Shown here: piece after piece, positions 55,551 to 63,744 of the stretch
Position numbering within the stretch: position 1 is the stretch's first letter
Layout of the letters: the number at the start of each line of letters is the position of its first letter
DNA from: Cellulomonas denverensis
GTDB lineage: Bacteria > Actinomycetota > Actinomycetes > Actinomycetales > Cellulomonadaceae
NCBI RefSeq assembly: GCF_012396125.1
Contig: NZ_JAAXOX010000008.1
Location: forward strand, 62,001-126,000
DNA length: 64,000 nucleotides
Direction of reading: 5' to 3'
The notes under the pieces: generated by a model
The model's input: only the letters and a program-made list of their open reading frames with translations
The model's database searches: none
Told to the model about the DNA's origin: nothing
Program-made: the position numbers and the translations under genes

Positions 55551-56084
55551 TCAGCGGCCCCGGAGTGCCCGGCGGATCTTCTTGATCGCCCAGTCGCTGT
55601 GGCTGGGACTGGCCGAGATCAGGTAGCTGGCCAGGTGCGTGCTGCCGGTCCACGGGAAGTGCTTCTTCTCGAACAGCTCCTGCTCGCTGAACGACTCGGC
55701 GAGGGCGAGCAGCTCCGCGTGGCTGGCCCGGGCCTGGTCGGCCGCCTCGCGGTAGGAGCTGTCCCGGTGGGCCGTGCGGATCGCGGCGTTCAGCTCGCCG
55801 TAGTTCGCCCAGGTGTACGGCGGTGGCAGGAACGGGCGCGGGTCGCCGCCCAGGTTCGCGGCGACCCAGTCCAGGGCCAGGCGGTGCCAGGCGTGCAGGT
55901 GCACCAGCACGTCGTGCAGATCGGTGTCGCGGGACCAATGCGCCTCGGTGAGCTTCGGGTCACCGCCGAAGTCGAGGACCAGCGCCTCGGGTCCGCCCGG
56001 GATGGTGTCGATGGTCTGCCAGAGGGCGGCCCACCGGTCCCGGGTGGCGGCGATCAGCTCGGTCTTGGTGGTCGGCCTGGGCAT
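55551..56084 (-). CDS. ClbS/DfsB family four-helix bundle protein (DUF1706)
   Basis: A 177-residue protein of the DinB-like superfamily, matching the ClbS/DfsB group: MPRPTTKTELIAATRDRWAALW, VLVHLHAWHRLALDWV, HFPWTGSTHLASYLISASPSHSDWAIKKIR. ClbS protects E. coli from colibactin, but most members have no known role, and no toxin or biosynthetic genes lie near here. TACCGT ends 6 nt before the ATG. Convergent with ridA, 11 bp apart. Confidence 0.85.
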   Translation of the reverse strand: MPRPTTKTELIAATRDRWAALWQTIDTIPGGPEALVLDFGGDPKLTEAHWSRDTDLHDVLVHLHAWHRLALDWVAANLGGDPRPFLPPPYTWANYGELNAAIRTAHRDSSYREAADQARASHAELLALAESFSEQELFEKKHFPWTGSTHLASYLISASPSHSDWAIKKIRRALRGR

Positions 56085-56123
56085 GCGGTCACGGTAGCGC
56101 CGGTGCCACCCGCGCCGCGCCGG

Positions 56124-57584
56124 TCAGGGCGCGTACACCCGCACCCGCCGGTCCCGCACCGTGAGCGTCACGTCCGCGCCGTCCGGGACGTCCACCAGTT
56201 CGCCGTCCACCGCGACCTGCTGCGCACCTGCCAGCCGCAGGGTGCGCAGCCCGCGCCGCCGGGCCACCCCGGGGATCCGCACGGTCCACTCCCCGCCGGA
56301 GGTCCCGGCACCGAACAACCAGCCGTCCAGGGTGTGGCTGCCGGGCACCCGGCGGCCGGGCAGCGGGGCACCGGGTTCGCCGTAGTCGCCGTTCCCGACG
56401 AACAGGGTCAGCGCGGTGACCGGCTCGCCGTCGACCGTCCACCGGGTCCGCCGGGCGCGGGTCAGTTCGGTCGCCCCGGCGGCCAGGGCGGCCACCGGCT
56501 TGGGCAGGCGGTGCAGCGCGTGGTCGCGCCGGTCGACCAGCTCCGGGTAGACGCCGGTGGAGAAGGTGTTGAGCATCGGCACCCGGGTGTCGCCGACCCG
56601 GACCTCGGCCAGGCTGACCGCGCGGCCGCCCCCACCGCGCAGCGCGATCAGGGCGTCCGCGGCGCCGTCGATGCCGAGCGCCTTGGCGAAGTGGTTGAAC
56701 GTGCCGTGCGGTGCGACGAAGAACGGGATGTCGTGGTCGGCGGCGACTGCGGCGGCCACCCCGAGCGTGCCGTCACCGCCGGCGGCCCCGATCGCGGCGT
56801 ACCGGCCGGAGCGCGCCGCCTCGGTCAGCAGGGCCTCGGCATCGTCGTCGTCGGCCAGGGTGTGCACGTGGGCGCGCGGGATCCGGTCCAGGAACTCGCG
56901 CAGGATCAGGTCCTCGATCCGGGCGGCCGGTCCGGCGCTGGGCCCGGAGTGCGGGTTGACGATCAGGTACAGGCCGTCGCCGTCCGGGAGCGCGGGCAGC
57001 TCGACCCGCTCGCTGCCACCCCGGTGCCGCTGCTCGATCCGCCGCCGCACGGTGTCCACCGCGACCGCGCTGCCGGCCCCGATCGCCGCCCCGCCGATCA
57101 CGTCGGACAGCCAATGCGCCCCGACGTGCAGCCGGGAGAACGCGACCGCGCCCGCGAGTGGGGCCACCGCGGCGCCCCGGGCGGGGGAGACCAAGGTGGT
57201 GGCGGTGGCGAAGGCCACGGCGTTCGCGGTGTGCCCGGAGGGCCAGGAGGCCGACCGCGGGGTGGTCGCCAGTCGCCGGGACGCCCGGGAGGGCTGGAAC
57301 ACCCCGGTCGGCCGGGAGGTGTGCAGCAGGGGCTTGGCGATCAGGTTCGCGACCAGCGCCGCCCCGCCGAGCGAGAGCATGCCGGTGACCGCCGCCTTGC
57401 GGCCCTTCACCCCCGTGAGCGCGAGCCCGGCCGCCACCCCCCACCACAGCCCGCCGCCGTTGGCCGCCTCGGTCAGGTTCCGCAGCGCCCGGTCGGTCGC
57501 CGGTGAGGAGGGTGCCGCCGCGATCCTGCGGCCGACCCGCTGGTCGAGGCGACGGATCCAGCCGGGACGGGTCTCGTGGGTCAC
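56124..57584 (-). CDS. PAP2 phosphatase - diacylglycerol kinase fusion protein
   Basis: A 486-residue membrane protein joining two lipid enzymes. The N-terminal PAP2 phosphatase has its three motifs: KPLLHTSRP, ASWPSGHTAN and SRLHVGAHWLSD. Between them are about four helices. The C-terminal half is a diacylglycerol kinase catalytic domain with LIVNPHSG, GGDGTLGVAAAVA and the PHGTFNHFAKALGI block. It may switch lipids between phosphorylated and free forms, or make phosphatidate-like products. GTG at 57584 starts 8 bp after the upstream gene. The open frame is longer but the extra sequence is Arg-rich and unlikely. Confidence 0.87.
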   Translation of the reverse strand: MTHETRPGWIRRLDQRVGRRIAAAPSSPATDRALRNLTEAANGGGLWWGVAAGLALTGVKGRKAAVTGMLSLGGAALVANLIAKPLLHTSRPTGVFQPSRASRRLATTPRSASWPSGHTANAVAFATATTLVSPARGAAVAPLAGAVAFSRLHVGAHWLSDVIGGAAIGAGSAVAVDTVRRRIEQRHRGGSERVELPALPDGDGLYLIVNPHSGPSAGPAARIEDLILREFLDRIPRAHVHTLADDDDAEALLTEAARSGRYAAIGAAGGDGTLGVAAAVAADHDIPFFVAPHGTFNHFAKALGIDGAADALIALRGGGGRAVSLAEVRVGDTRVPMLNTFSTGVYPELVDRRDHALHRLPKPVAALAAGATELTRARRTRWTVDGEPVTALTLFVGNGDYGEPGAPLPGRRVPGSHTLDGWLFGAGTSGGEWTVRIPGVARRRGLRTLRLAGAQQVAVDGELVDVPDGADVTLTVRDRRVRVYAP

Positions 57585-57592
57585 CCGACGAG

Positions 57593-58174
57593 TCAACCAC
57601 CCAGCAGCGACCCCGCGCGCGGCTCCGCTGTCTCCAGCGCGCACAGCACCTGATCCGCGACACCGTCGGTCAGCAGGTTCGGCGGGACGTACAGCGCGGG
57701 GCCGGCGTCGGGCACGTCCACGTACTCGGTCCACACCGTCAGCACGCAGTCCTCCAGCGAGAAGTCGGCCGCCGCCGATCCGGCCGGGTCCTCGGCGGGG
57801 ACCAGGTCCGGGTCGATCGGCGCCGGGTCGCGCAGCGGGACACTCGACACCAGTTGGCCGTGGTGCGGTGCGGCGCAGTCGACGAACCGGACGTGCGCCA
57901 TGCCCCAGGTGGCCGCGCGGGTGCTGAGCAGGTAGCAGTCGCCGATGGTGGCGTCCTGGGCGGAGGTGGGCGCGTCGGTGATCAGGCCGGTCGGACCGGT
58001 GGTCTGCTCGCTCGGGGTCGCGGTGGGGCTCGGGGCCGGGGTGGCGGTCGGGCTCGGGGTGGCCCGCGGTGCCGCCGCCGGCTCCGCGCCGGACCGGGCG
58101 ACCAGCAGCAGCACCGCCAGCGCCAACACCAGCACGGTGCCGCCGAAGGCGATCAGGAACGGGCGGGCGGTCAT
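57593..58174 (-). CDS. Membrane-anchored protein with septum-formation-like domain
   Basis: A 193-residue protein with one N-terminal membrane helix (residues about 6-27), a Pro/Thr/Ala linker with the repeat ATPSPTATP, and an outer domain with four cysteines. IGDCYLLST ... VRFVDCAAPHHGQLVSSV follows the pattern GDC ... VDCAxPHxxxV of the actinobacterial septum-formation family domain. Its role is unknown. ATG overlaps the stop of the upstream solute-binding protein gene by 4 nt. Confidence 0.75.
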   Translation of the reverse strand: MTARPFLIAFGGTVLVLALAVLLLVARSGAEPAAAPRATPSPTATPAPSPTATPSEQTTGPTGLITDAPTSAQDATIGDCYLLSTRAATWGMAHVRFVDCAAPHHGQLVSSVPLRDPAPIDPDLVPAEDPAGSAAADFSLEDCVLTVWTEYVDVPDAGPALYVPPNLLTDGVADQVLCALETAEPRAGSLLGG

Positions 58175-59268
58175 GGCTGCTCCAGGGAGCTCAGGGTGGC
58201 GACCGCGTCCAGGAACGCCTGTGCGGTGCCGGTGTCGAGGGCGGCGGTGATCAACTCGCGCAGGGCGGTGTCAGTCCGGTCGGTGGTCGGCAGCGCCCGG
58301 TACTCCGGCACGGCGGCGGCCTCCGCGGTCAGCACCTCCGCGCCGGGCCGGTCCGCGATCAACTCCGGCAGCAGGTCCAGGTCGGCGGGCACGATGCCGT
58401 CCTCGGCGACCAGCAGGGTGGCGCCCTCCGGGTTGGCGTTCATCCAGACCAGGAACCGGGCGGCCTGTTCGCGGTGGGCGCTCGCGGTGGTGATCGCGGT
58501 GGCGCTGCCGCCCCGGTTGGCGCCCACCGGGTCGCCGGGGGTCCACCGGGGCAGCGGTGCGATCGCCCAGCCCGCCGGTGGCCGGTCGGTGATCGCGGTG
58601 ACGGCGGCCGGGTCGCCGGGGTCGGGCCCGACCACGCCCGCGGCGACCAGGTCGCCCCAGTACCCGGCGACCCGGCGGGCAGGTTCGTCGTCCCAGGACC
58701 GGGCGCCCGCCTGGGCGGTCAGACCGGCGAACCAGGCCGGGTCGTCGGCGGGCAGTCCGGCGAGCAGCAGGCCGGGATCCGCGGCGTGCAGGTCCCGGCC
58801 GAGATCGGCGTACTCCTGCCAGGTCGACGGCACCGGCAGTCCCAGGCCGGCGAGCACCTCGGGCCGGTAGGCGAGCACCAGCGGGTGGGTGTCCTGGGGC
58901 ACGGCGTAGGTTGCGGTGCCGCCGAGGGTGACCGCCTGCCAGGTGCCGTCGGCGTAGCGCAGCGGGAGGTCGTAGTCGATCAGCCCGGTCAGGTCGGTCA
59001 GGGTGCCGTCGTCGACCAGGGTGGGCAGCGCGTGCAGGTCGACCTGCACCAGATCGGCGGGGTCGGCCTCCGGGCGGTACTCGACCTGGATGTCCGGGTG
59101 CACGGCGTTCCAGGCGATCACCGCCTGCTCCGCCCCCGGGGAACTGGCGGCGTACACCAGGGTGACCGGGGTGGGGGTGGGCAGCGGGGTGGCCGGGGCC
59201 GCGCACCCGCACAGGGCCGCCGCCAGCAGGGCGAGGGCGGCACGGCGGGCACGGGGCGGCACGGTCAC
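58171..59268 (-). CDS. Extracellular solute-binding lipoprotein (sugar type)
   Basis: A 365-residue lipoprotein with lipobox LCGC (Cys22) and the fold of family 1 sugar-binding proteins: PEVLAGLGLPVPSTWQEYADLGRDL, RGGSATAITTASAHREQAARFLVWMNANPEG. No permease or ATPase genes are adjacent; instead it overlaps the septum-formation-like gene. It may work with a distant transporter or act as a sensor. It is smaller than typical members (about 420). GTG at 59268 is used; another GTG 6 nt inside is possible. Confidence 0.8.
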   Translation of the reverse strand: MTVPPRARRAALALLAAALCGCAAPATPLPTPTPVTLVYAASSPGAEQAVIAWNAVHPDIQVEYRPEADPADLVQVDLHALPTLVDDGTLTDLTGLIDYDLPLRYADGTWQAVTLGGTATYAVPQDTHPLVLAYRPEVLAGLGLPVPSTWQEYADLGRDLHAADPGLLLAGLPADDPAWFAGLTAQAGARSWDDEPARRVAGYWGDLVAAGVVGPDPGDPAAVTAITDRPPAGWAIAPLPRWTPGDPVGANRGGSATAITTASAHREQAARFLVWMNANPEGATLLVAEDGIVPADLDLLPELIADRPGAEVLTAEAAAVPEYRALPTTDRTDTALRELITAALDTGTAQAFLDAVATLSSLEQP

Positions 59269-59340
59269 TCCGGGGTCGGGGATGCCAGTGTCGCCCGCCC
59301 GGTGGTGCGCACGGTCCGGTCGGCGGCGAGTGCGTAGGGG

Positions 59341-60111
59341 TCAGGGCGCCAGGGTGAGGATCTCCGCGCCGTCCTCGGTGATCAGGACGGTGTGCTCGCT
59401 GTGCGCGGTCCGGGCGCCGGTGGCGCTGCGCAGCGTCCAGCCGTCCGCGTCGGTGACCAGCTCGTCGGTGTCCGCCATGATCCACGGCTCCAGTGCGAGC
59501 AGCAGGCCGGGGCGCAGGGTGTAGCCGCGGCCCGGGCGGCCGTCGTTGGAGATGTGCGGGTCCTGGTGCATGGTCGACCCGACCCCGTGGCCGCCGAACT
59601 CCAGGTTGATCGGGTAGCCCGCGGCGGTGAGCACCTGGCCGATCGCGTGCGACAGGTCGCCGATCCGGGCGCCGGGCCGGGCGGCGGCGATCCCGGCGGC
59701 CAGGGCGCGCTCGGTGGCGTCGATCAGGTCCAGGTCGGCCTGCGAGCCGCGCCCGCCGACCACGAAGCTGATCGCCGAGTCCGCCACGATGCCGTCCAGC
59801 GACACCGCCAGGTCCAGGGTGAGCAGGTCGCCGTCGGCCAGCCGGTAGTCATGCGGCTTGCCGTGCAGCACCGCGTCGTTCACCGAGGTGCAGATGTAGT
59901 GCCCGAACGGCCCGTCGCCGAAGGAGGGCGCGTAGTCGACGTAGCAGGACACCGCGCCGGCCTCGACGATCATGTCCCGGGTCCAGCGGTCGATCTCCAG
60001 CAGGTTGGTCCCGGCGGTGGCGCGGGCCTTCATGGTCTGCAGGATGCGCGCGACCAGGGCGCCGGTGGCCCGGGCACGGGGGAGCTCGCTGGGGCTGAGG
60101 ATCTCGATCAT
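59341..60111 (-). CDS. map: Methionine aminopeptidase, type I
   Basis: A 256-residue pita-bread-fold metalloprotease that removes initiator methionine. Metal-binding residues are seen in DLLTLDLAVSLDGIVADSAI (two Asp), FGGHGVGSTMHQDPHI (His) and the two Glu in LLALEPWIM and at the C-terminus (SEHTVLI). It lacks the N-terminal SH3-binding extension. AGAAGG precedes the ATG. It diverges from the small XRE regulator gene by 70 bp. Confidence 0.93.
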   Translation of the reverse strand: MIEILSPSELPRARATGALVARILQTMKARATAGTNLLEIDRWTRDMIVEAGAVSCYVDYAPSFGDGPFGHYICTSVNDAVLHGKPHDYRLADGDLLTLDLAVSLDGIVADSAISFVVGGRGSQADLDLIDATERALAAGIAAARPGARIGDLSHAIGQVLTAAGYPINLEFGGHGVGSTMHQDPHISNDGRPGRGYTLRPGLLLALEPWIMADTDELVTDADGWTLRSATGARTAHSEHTVLITEDGAEILTLAP

Positions 60112-60143
60112 GGGGTGCCTTCTCGCAACGGGGGCCCAACACC

Positions 60144-60174
60144 TATCCCGGGAAGATTATCCCGGTATTACTAT
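60144..60174 (+). promoter_or_regulatory. Leaderless promoter and TATCCCGG direct repeats upstream of the XRE gene
   Basis: TATCCCGG occurs twice (60144-60151 and 60158-60165), 14 bp apart, followed by a TACTAT -10 box (60169-60174) that ends 7 nt before the ATG of the regulator. The repeats fill the -35 region and are probably an operator for the regulator; they also lie just upstream of map on the other strand. Confidence 0.55.
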
Positions 60175-60181
60175 CGGCGTC

Positions 60182-60445
60182 ATGGTCCGCCTCCCGCTCA
60201 CCGCCGACGACCTGGAACGGGGTCGCCGTCTGGGCGCCGTGCTGCGCCGGGCCCGGGGTGAGCGGTCGATGCTGAGTGTCGCTCTGGACGCCGGGGTCTC
60301 GCCGGAGACCCTGCGCAAGATCGAGACCGGCCGGGTCGCCACCCCCGCCTTCCCCACCATCGCCGCGATCGCCGCCGTGCTCGGCCTGTCGCTGGACGAC
60401 CTCTGGGCCGAGGCCTGCACCGCCCCCACCCGCATCGCCTCCTGA
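60182..60445 (+). CDS. Small XRE-family helix-turn-helix regulator
   Basis: An 87-residue Cro/CI-type DNA-binding protein with nothing beyond the five-helix domain. The recognition part is VALDAGVSPETLRKIETGRVATPAFPTIAAIAAVLGLSLDDLW in outline. A wider open frame exists upstream, but ATG at 60182 fits both the family start and the TACTAT box. It probably regulates itself, and perhaps map, through the repeats in the shared 70-bp gap. Confidence 0.82.
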   Translation: MVRLPLTADDLERGRRLGAVLRRARGERSMLSVALDAGVSPETLRKIETGRVATPAFPTIAAIAAVLGLSLDDLWAEACTAPTRIAS

Positions 60446-60845
60446 GCCCCGCGCGCTCGGCGCGCTCGGCGCGCGAGTTCGGCACTCCGGCATCGACCTC
60501 GTCGACGGGGCTACCGACCTCGGAGCACCAGTCACGAACTCGGCCAGGGAGGGCTGCCGACCCCGGCGCGCAGGTCACGAATCCGGCCGGGCGGGTGGCC
60601 CGTTCGTGACCGTCCCGTGACCTCGCCGACCGGTTGTCCGGCCTGGGCGACGGTCCATCCGAGACCGCCCGGAACGCCCGCGCCGCCGACCTAGCGTGAC
60701 GAACGCGGCCACCCGGACCAGGACGTCCCGGGCCGCATCAGGTCAGTTCGGCGCGCTGGATCGCGCGGGAGCCGGCGGCCGCCCCAGCGTCGGGGCCGAC
60801 CGCGACGACCGCGGGCAGCTCGCCGCGAGACGACAAGGAAGGTCA
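60446..60845. promoter_or_regulatory. 400-bp upstream region of the GH3 genes
   Basis: No gene is supported. TCACGAA occurs at 60532-60538 and 60575-60581 inside longer similar stretches, and its complement TTCGTGA at 60603-60609; they could be regulator sites. TAGCGT at 60692-60697 is a likely -10 box and would give a 5' leader of about 140 nt. The start of the region is a GCGCGCTCGGC-type low-complexity run just after the XRE stop. Confidence 0.4.
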
Positions 60846-63224
60846 ATGAAGACGAGGACGACGACCTACGCCAAGGGCGTGGCAGTGGTCACCGGTGTGG
60901 CCCTGTTCGCGCTGACGGCCTGCACCTCCGGTGACCCCGAGGACCAGAGCTCCAACTCCGACAGCTTCACCACCCGTGAGGTCAGCGACGGCACGACCGA
61001 CTTCGTCGTGGTGACCAACCCCGGCGACGGCCCGGTGCTGTCCTACGGCGCGGACAGCGGCATCGAGCTACTGACCGAGACCGAGGACGGCCTGGAGTAC
61101 GCCTTCAAGGACATGAACGGCAACGGTGAGCTGGACGTCTGGGAGGACTGGCGGGTGGCGGCCGAGGACCGTGCCGCCGACCTGGCCGGGCAGCTGTCCA
61201 TCGAGCAGATCGCCGGGCTGATGCTGTTCAGCTCGCACGAGCGTTCGCCCGCGGACGGGATCACCGACGCCCAGAAGGAGTACATGGAGCAGTCCCGGCT
61301 GCGCAATGTGCTCAACGCCGGCCCGAACGACGTCGAGGCGAATGTCACCTGGTCCAACCAGCTGCAGGCCTTCGCCGAGTCGCTGGCCACCGAGGACGAG
61401 CCCTACGTGCCGGTGAACTTCAGCTCCGATCCGCGCTCGGGCGCCGAGAGCGGCGGGGACTACAACGCCTCCGGCGACATCTCCCGCTGGCCGTCCAATC
61501 TCGGCCTGGCGGCGACCTTCGACACCGAGACCATGACCGCCTTCGCCACCGCGGTGTCGGCGGAGTACCGGGCGCTGGGCATCGGCACCGCGCTCAGCCC
61601 GCAGATCGACCTGGCCACCGACCCGCGCTGGCTGCGGGTGTCCGGCACCTTCGGGGAGAACGTCGAGCTGGCGACCGAGATGGCCCAGGCCTACGTCGAG
61701 GGCTTCCAGGCCACGCCGGACGCCGAGGGCTGGGGCGACGAGTCGGTGAACGCGATGATCAAGCACTGGGCCGGTGACGGTCCGGGCGAGGGTGGTCGTG
61801 AGTCGCACACCGAGGCCGGCAAGTACGGCGTCTACCCGGGCGACAACTTCGACGCGCACGCCGAGGTCTTCCTCGGCGCGATGGACGCGGCCGCGGTGAT
61901 GACCGCCTACTCGATCGCGCTGGACGGTGAGGGGCAGCCGCTCGGCGGCGGCGACCGGATGGGCTCGGCCTACGACAGCTACCGGACCGACCTGCTGCGG
62001 CAGAACTTCTCCGGCGTGGTCGTCACCGACTGGGCCGTGACCGCCGGTGGCAGCACCGACCCGGAGGCGATGATCGGCACCTCCTGGGGCGCGGACGACC
62101 TGACGGTGGCCGAGCGCCACTACGAGATCCTGCAGAACGGCGTCGACATGTTCGGCGGCAACAACGCGGTCGAGCCGGTGCTCGAGGCCTACGACATGTG
62201 GCAGGCCGACTTCGAGGCCGGGAACACCGACGTGGACGCCGACACCCGGTTCGCCGAGTCCGGCACCCGGATCCTGGCGATGCTGTTCCAGCCCGGCCTG
62301 TACGAGAACGCCTACCTGGACCTGGACGAGTCGCAGGAGATCGTGGCCAGCCAGGACAAGATGGACGCCGGCTACCAGGCGCAGCTCGACTCGGTGGTGA
62401 TGCTGAAGAACGAGGACGGCACCATCGCCGCCGCCGAGGCCGGCGACTGGTCGGACAAGACGGTCTACATCCCGCGCAACTACGACACCGGCCAGGCCGG
62501 CCTGTTCGGCCCCGGGGAGTACACCGAGGGTGAGGGCCTGACCGCGGAGATCGCCGAGGAGTACTTCGGCACCGTGGTCACCGACGAGGCCGAGACCGAC
62601 GCCGACGGCCAGGTGATCAGCTACACCGCCCCCGACCTGTCCGACGTGGACCTGGTGCTGGTCGGGATGGACAGCCCGAACAGCGGCGCCGTGTTCGCCA
62701 ACTCCGGCCACGACGAGGAGACCGGCGAGTGGTACCCGCTGTCCCTGCAGTACCGGCCCTACACCGCCGACGGGGAGAACGTGCGCCAGGTGTCCATCTC
62801 CGGTGACCTGCTGCCCGACGGCACGCAGGAGAACCGGTCCTACTACGGCAACACCTCGCGGGTGTCGAACGAGTCCGACCTGGACGCCTTCGAGCGTGCG
62901 GTGGCGGCGGTCGAGGCCAGCGGCAAGGACATCCCGGTGATCACCGTGCTGCGGGCGAACAACCCGACCGTCCCGGCCGAGTTCGAGGCCCGGTCGGACG
63001 CGATCCTGGTCGGCTTCGGGGTGAGCGACCAGGCGCTGATCGAGACCGCGATCGGCCTGAACGAGCCGCAGGGCCGGCTGCCGATCGCCTTCCCGGCCTC
63101 GATGGACGCGGTGGAGAAGCAGCTGGAGGACGTCCAGGAGGACACCGAGCCCTACGTCGACTCGGCCGGCAACTCCTACCTGTTCGGCTTCGGCCTGAAC
63201 TACTCCGGTCCGATCTCGGACTGA
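60846..63224 (+). CDS. GH3 family beta-glucosidase-like lipoprotein
   Basis: A 792-residue exported enzyme that removes terminal beta-linked sugars. The signal peptide ends in LTAC (Cys26). The GH3 N-terminal barrel contains IKHWAGDGPGEGGRESH and the nucleophile Asp395 in VVVTDWAVTAGG. The alpha/beta sandwich domain follows with VTVLRANNPTVPAEF-like sequence and the end of the protein (RLPIAFPASMDAVEKQLEDV). No FnIII domain is seen. A segment DMNGNGELDVWEDWR early in the mature part looks like a calcium-binding loop. ATG follows AAGGAAGG; the open frame starts at 60696, but that would bury the signal peptide. Confidence 0.88.
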   Translation: MKTRTTTYAKGVAVVTGVALFALTACTSGDPEDQSSNSDSFTTREVSDGTTDFVVVTNPGDGPVLSYGADSGIELLTETEDGLEYAFKDMNGNGELDVWEDWRVAAEDRAADLAGQLSIEQIAGLMLFSSHERSPADGITDAQKEYMEQSRLRNVLNAGPNDVEANVTWSNQLQAFAESLATEDEPYVPVNFSSDPRSGAESGGDYNASGDISRWPSNLGLAATFDTETMTAFATAVSAEYRALGIGTALSPQIDLATDPRWLRVSGTFGENVELATEMAQAYVEGFQATPDAEGWGDESVNAMIKHWAGDGPGEGGRESHTEAGKYGVYPGDNFDAHAEVFLGAMDAAAVMTAYSIALDGEGQPLGGGDRMGSAYDSYRTDLLRQNFSGVVVTDWAVTAGGSTDPEAMIGTSWGADDLTVAERHYEILQNGVDMFGGNNAVEPVLEAYDMWQADFEAGNTDVDADTRFAESGTRILAMLFQPGLYENAYLDLDESQEIVASQDKMDAGYQAQLDSVVMLKNEDGTIAAAEAGDWSDKTVYIPRNYDTGQAGLFGPGEYTEGEGLTAEIAEEYFGTVVTDEAETDADGQVISYTAPDLSDVDLVLVGMDSPNSGAVFANSGHDEETGEWYPLSLQYRPYTADGENVRQVSISGDLLPDGTQENRSYYGNTSRVSNESDLDAFERAVAAVEASGKDIPVITVLRANNPTVPAEFEARSDAILVGFGVSDQALIETAIGLNEPQGRLPIAFPASMDAVEKQLEDVQEDTEPYVDSAGNSYLFGFGLNYSGPISD

Positions 63225-63234
63225 CCCGGCAGTA

Positions 63235-63278
63235 CCCACCCCGCGGCGGACCGGACGACCCGGCCGCCGCGGGGTGGG
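63235..63278. terminator. Hairpin after the GH3 lipoprotein gene
   Basis: Perfect 13-bp arms (63235-63247 and 63266-63278) with an 18-nt loop, 11 bp past the stop. Because the next gene is on the same strand only 53 bp further on, it may act as an attenuator or RNA-stability element within an operon. Confidence 0.5.
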
Positions 63279-63330
63279 CCGGCCGCGGGGTGGGCCCGGG
63301 GCCAGCAACTCATCAAGGAGCGAAGTAGAC

Positions 63331-63744
63331 GTGAAGACCAACAAGGTCCTGACCACCGGCCTCGGCATCATGGTCGCCCTCACCGGCGCGTTCGGGCTGA
63401 CCGCCTGCGGCAGCGACTCCGGCGACGGCGGCGGGACGTCCCAGAACCAGGCGGCGTCGGAGTCCGACATCGCCGAGGATCTGGAGAATGCCCGCACCGC
63501 CGTGGCCGACGCCCTGGCCGAGGACGACTCCTGGAACCAGATCATGCTGGCCAGCGACGTCACCGCCCCGACCGTGAAGTACGGCCTTCTGGTGGTGCCC
63601 TACAGCTTCTCCGAGGCGGCCTCCCGGATCCAGGGCACGGTGAACATCTCGGACGGGAAGTTCACCATCGACGGTGACTCGGCCGAGACCGGCACCACCT
63701 GGCAGATCGACCAGGACGGCGTGATCACCGAGGTCGCCGACTGA
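63331..63744 (+). CDS. Small unknown lipoprotein between two GH3 genes
   Basis: A 137-residue lipoprotein with lipobox LTAC (Cys26) and a short Gly/Ser/Asp linker, then about 100 residues with one helix (SDIAEDLENARTAVADALAED) and beta strands (KYGLLVVPYSFSEAASRIQGTVNISDGKFTIDG in outline). I do not recognise a family. GTG at 63331 has AAGGAG 10 nt upstream. Its stop overlaps the next ATG by one base, so it is coupled to the downstream GH3 gene and probably works with it at the cell surface. Confidence 0.75.
   Translation: MKTNKVLTTGLGIMVALTGAFGLTACGSDSGDGGGTSQNQAASESDIAEDLENARTAVADALAEDDSWNQIMLASDVTAPTVKYGLLVVPYSFSEAASRIQGTVNISDGKFTIDGDSAETGTTWQIDQDGVITEVAD

Noticed and set aside
55551-56084. 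ClbS/DfsB protein as a self-resistance gene for a genotoxin
   Set aside because: No biosynthetic genes are nearby and the family is broad; only the family name is supported.
60696-60845. N-terminal extension of the GH3 lipoprotein
   Set aside because: It would put the signal peptide and lipobox 50 residues inside the protein; a good ribosome binding site precedes ATG 60846.
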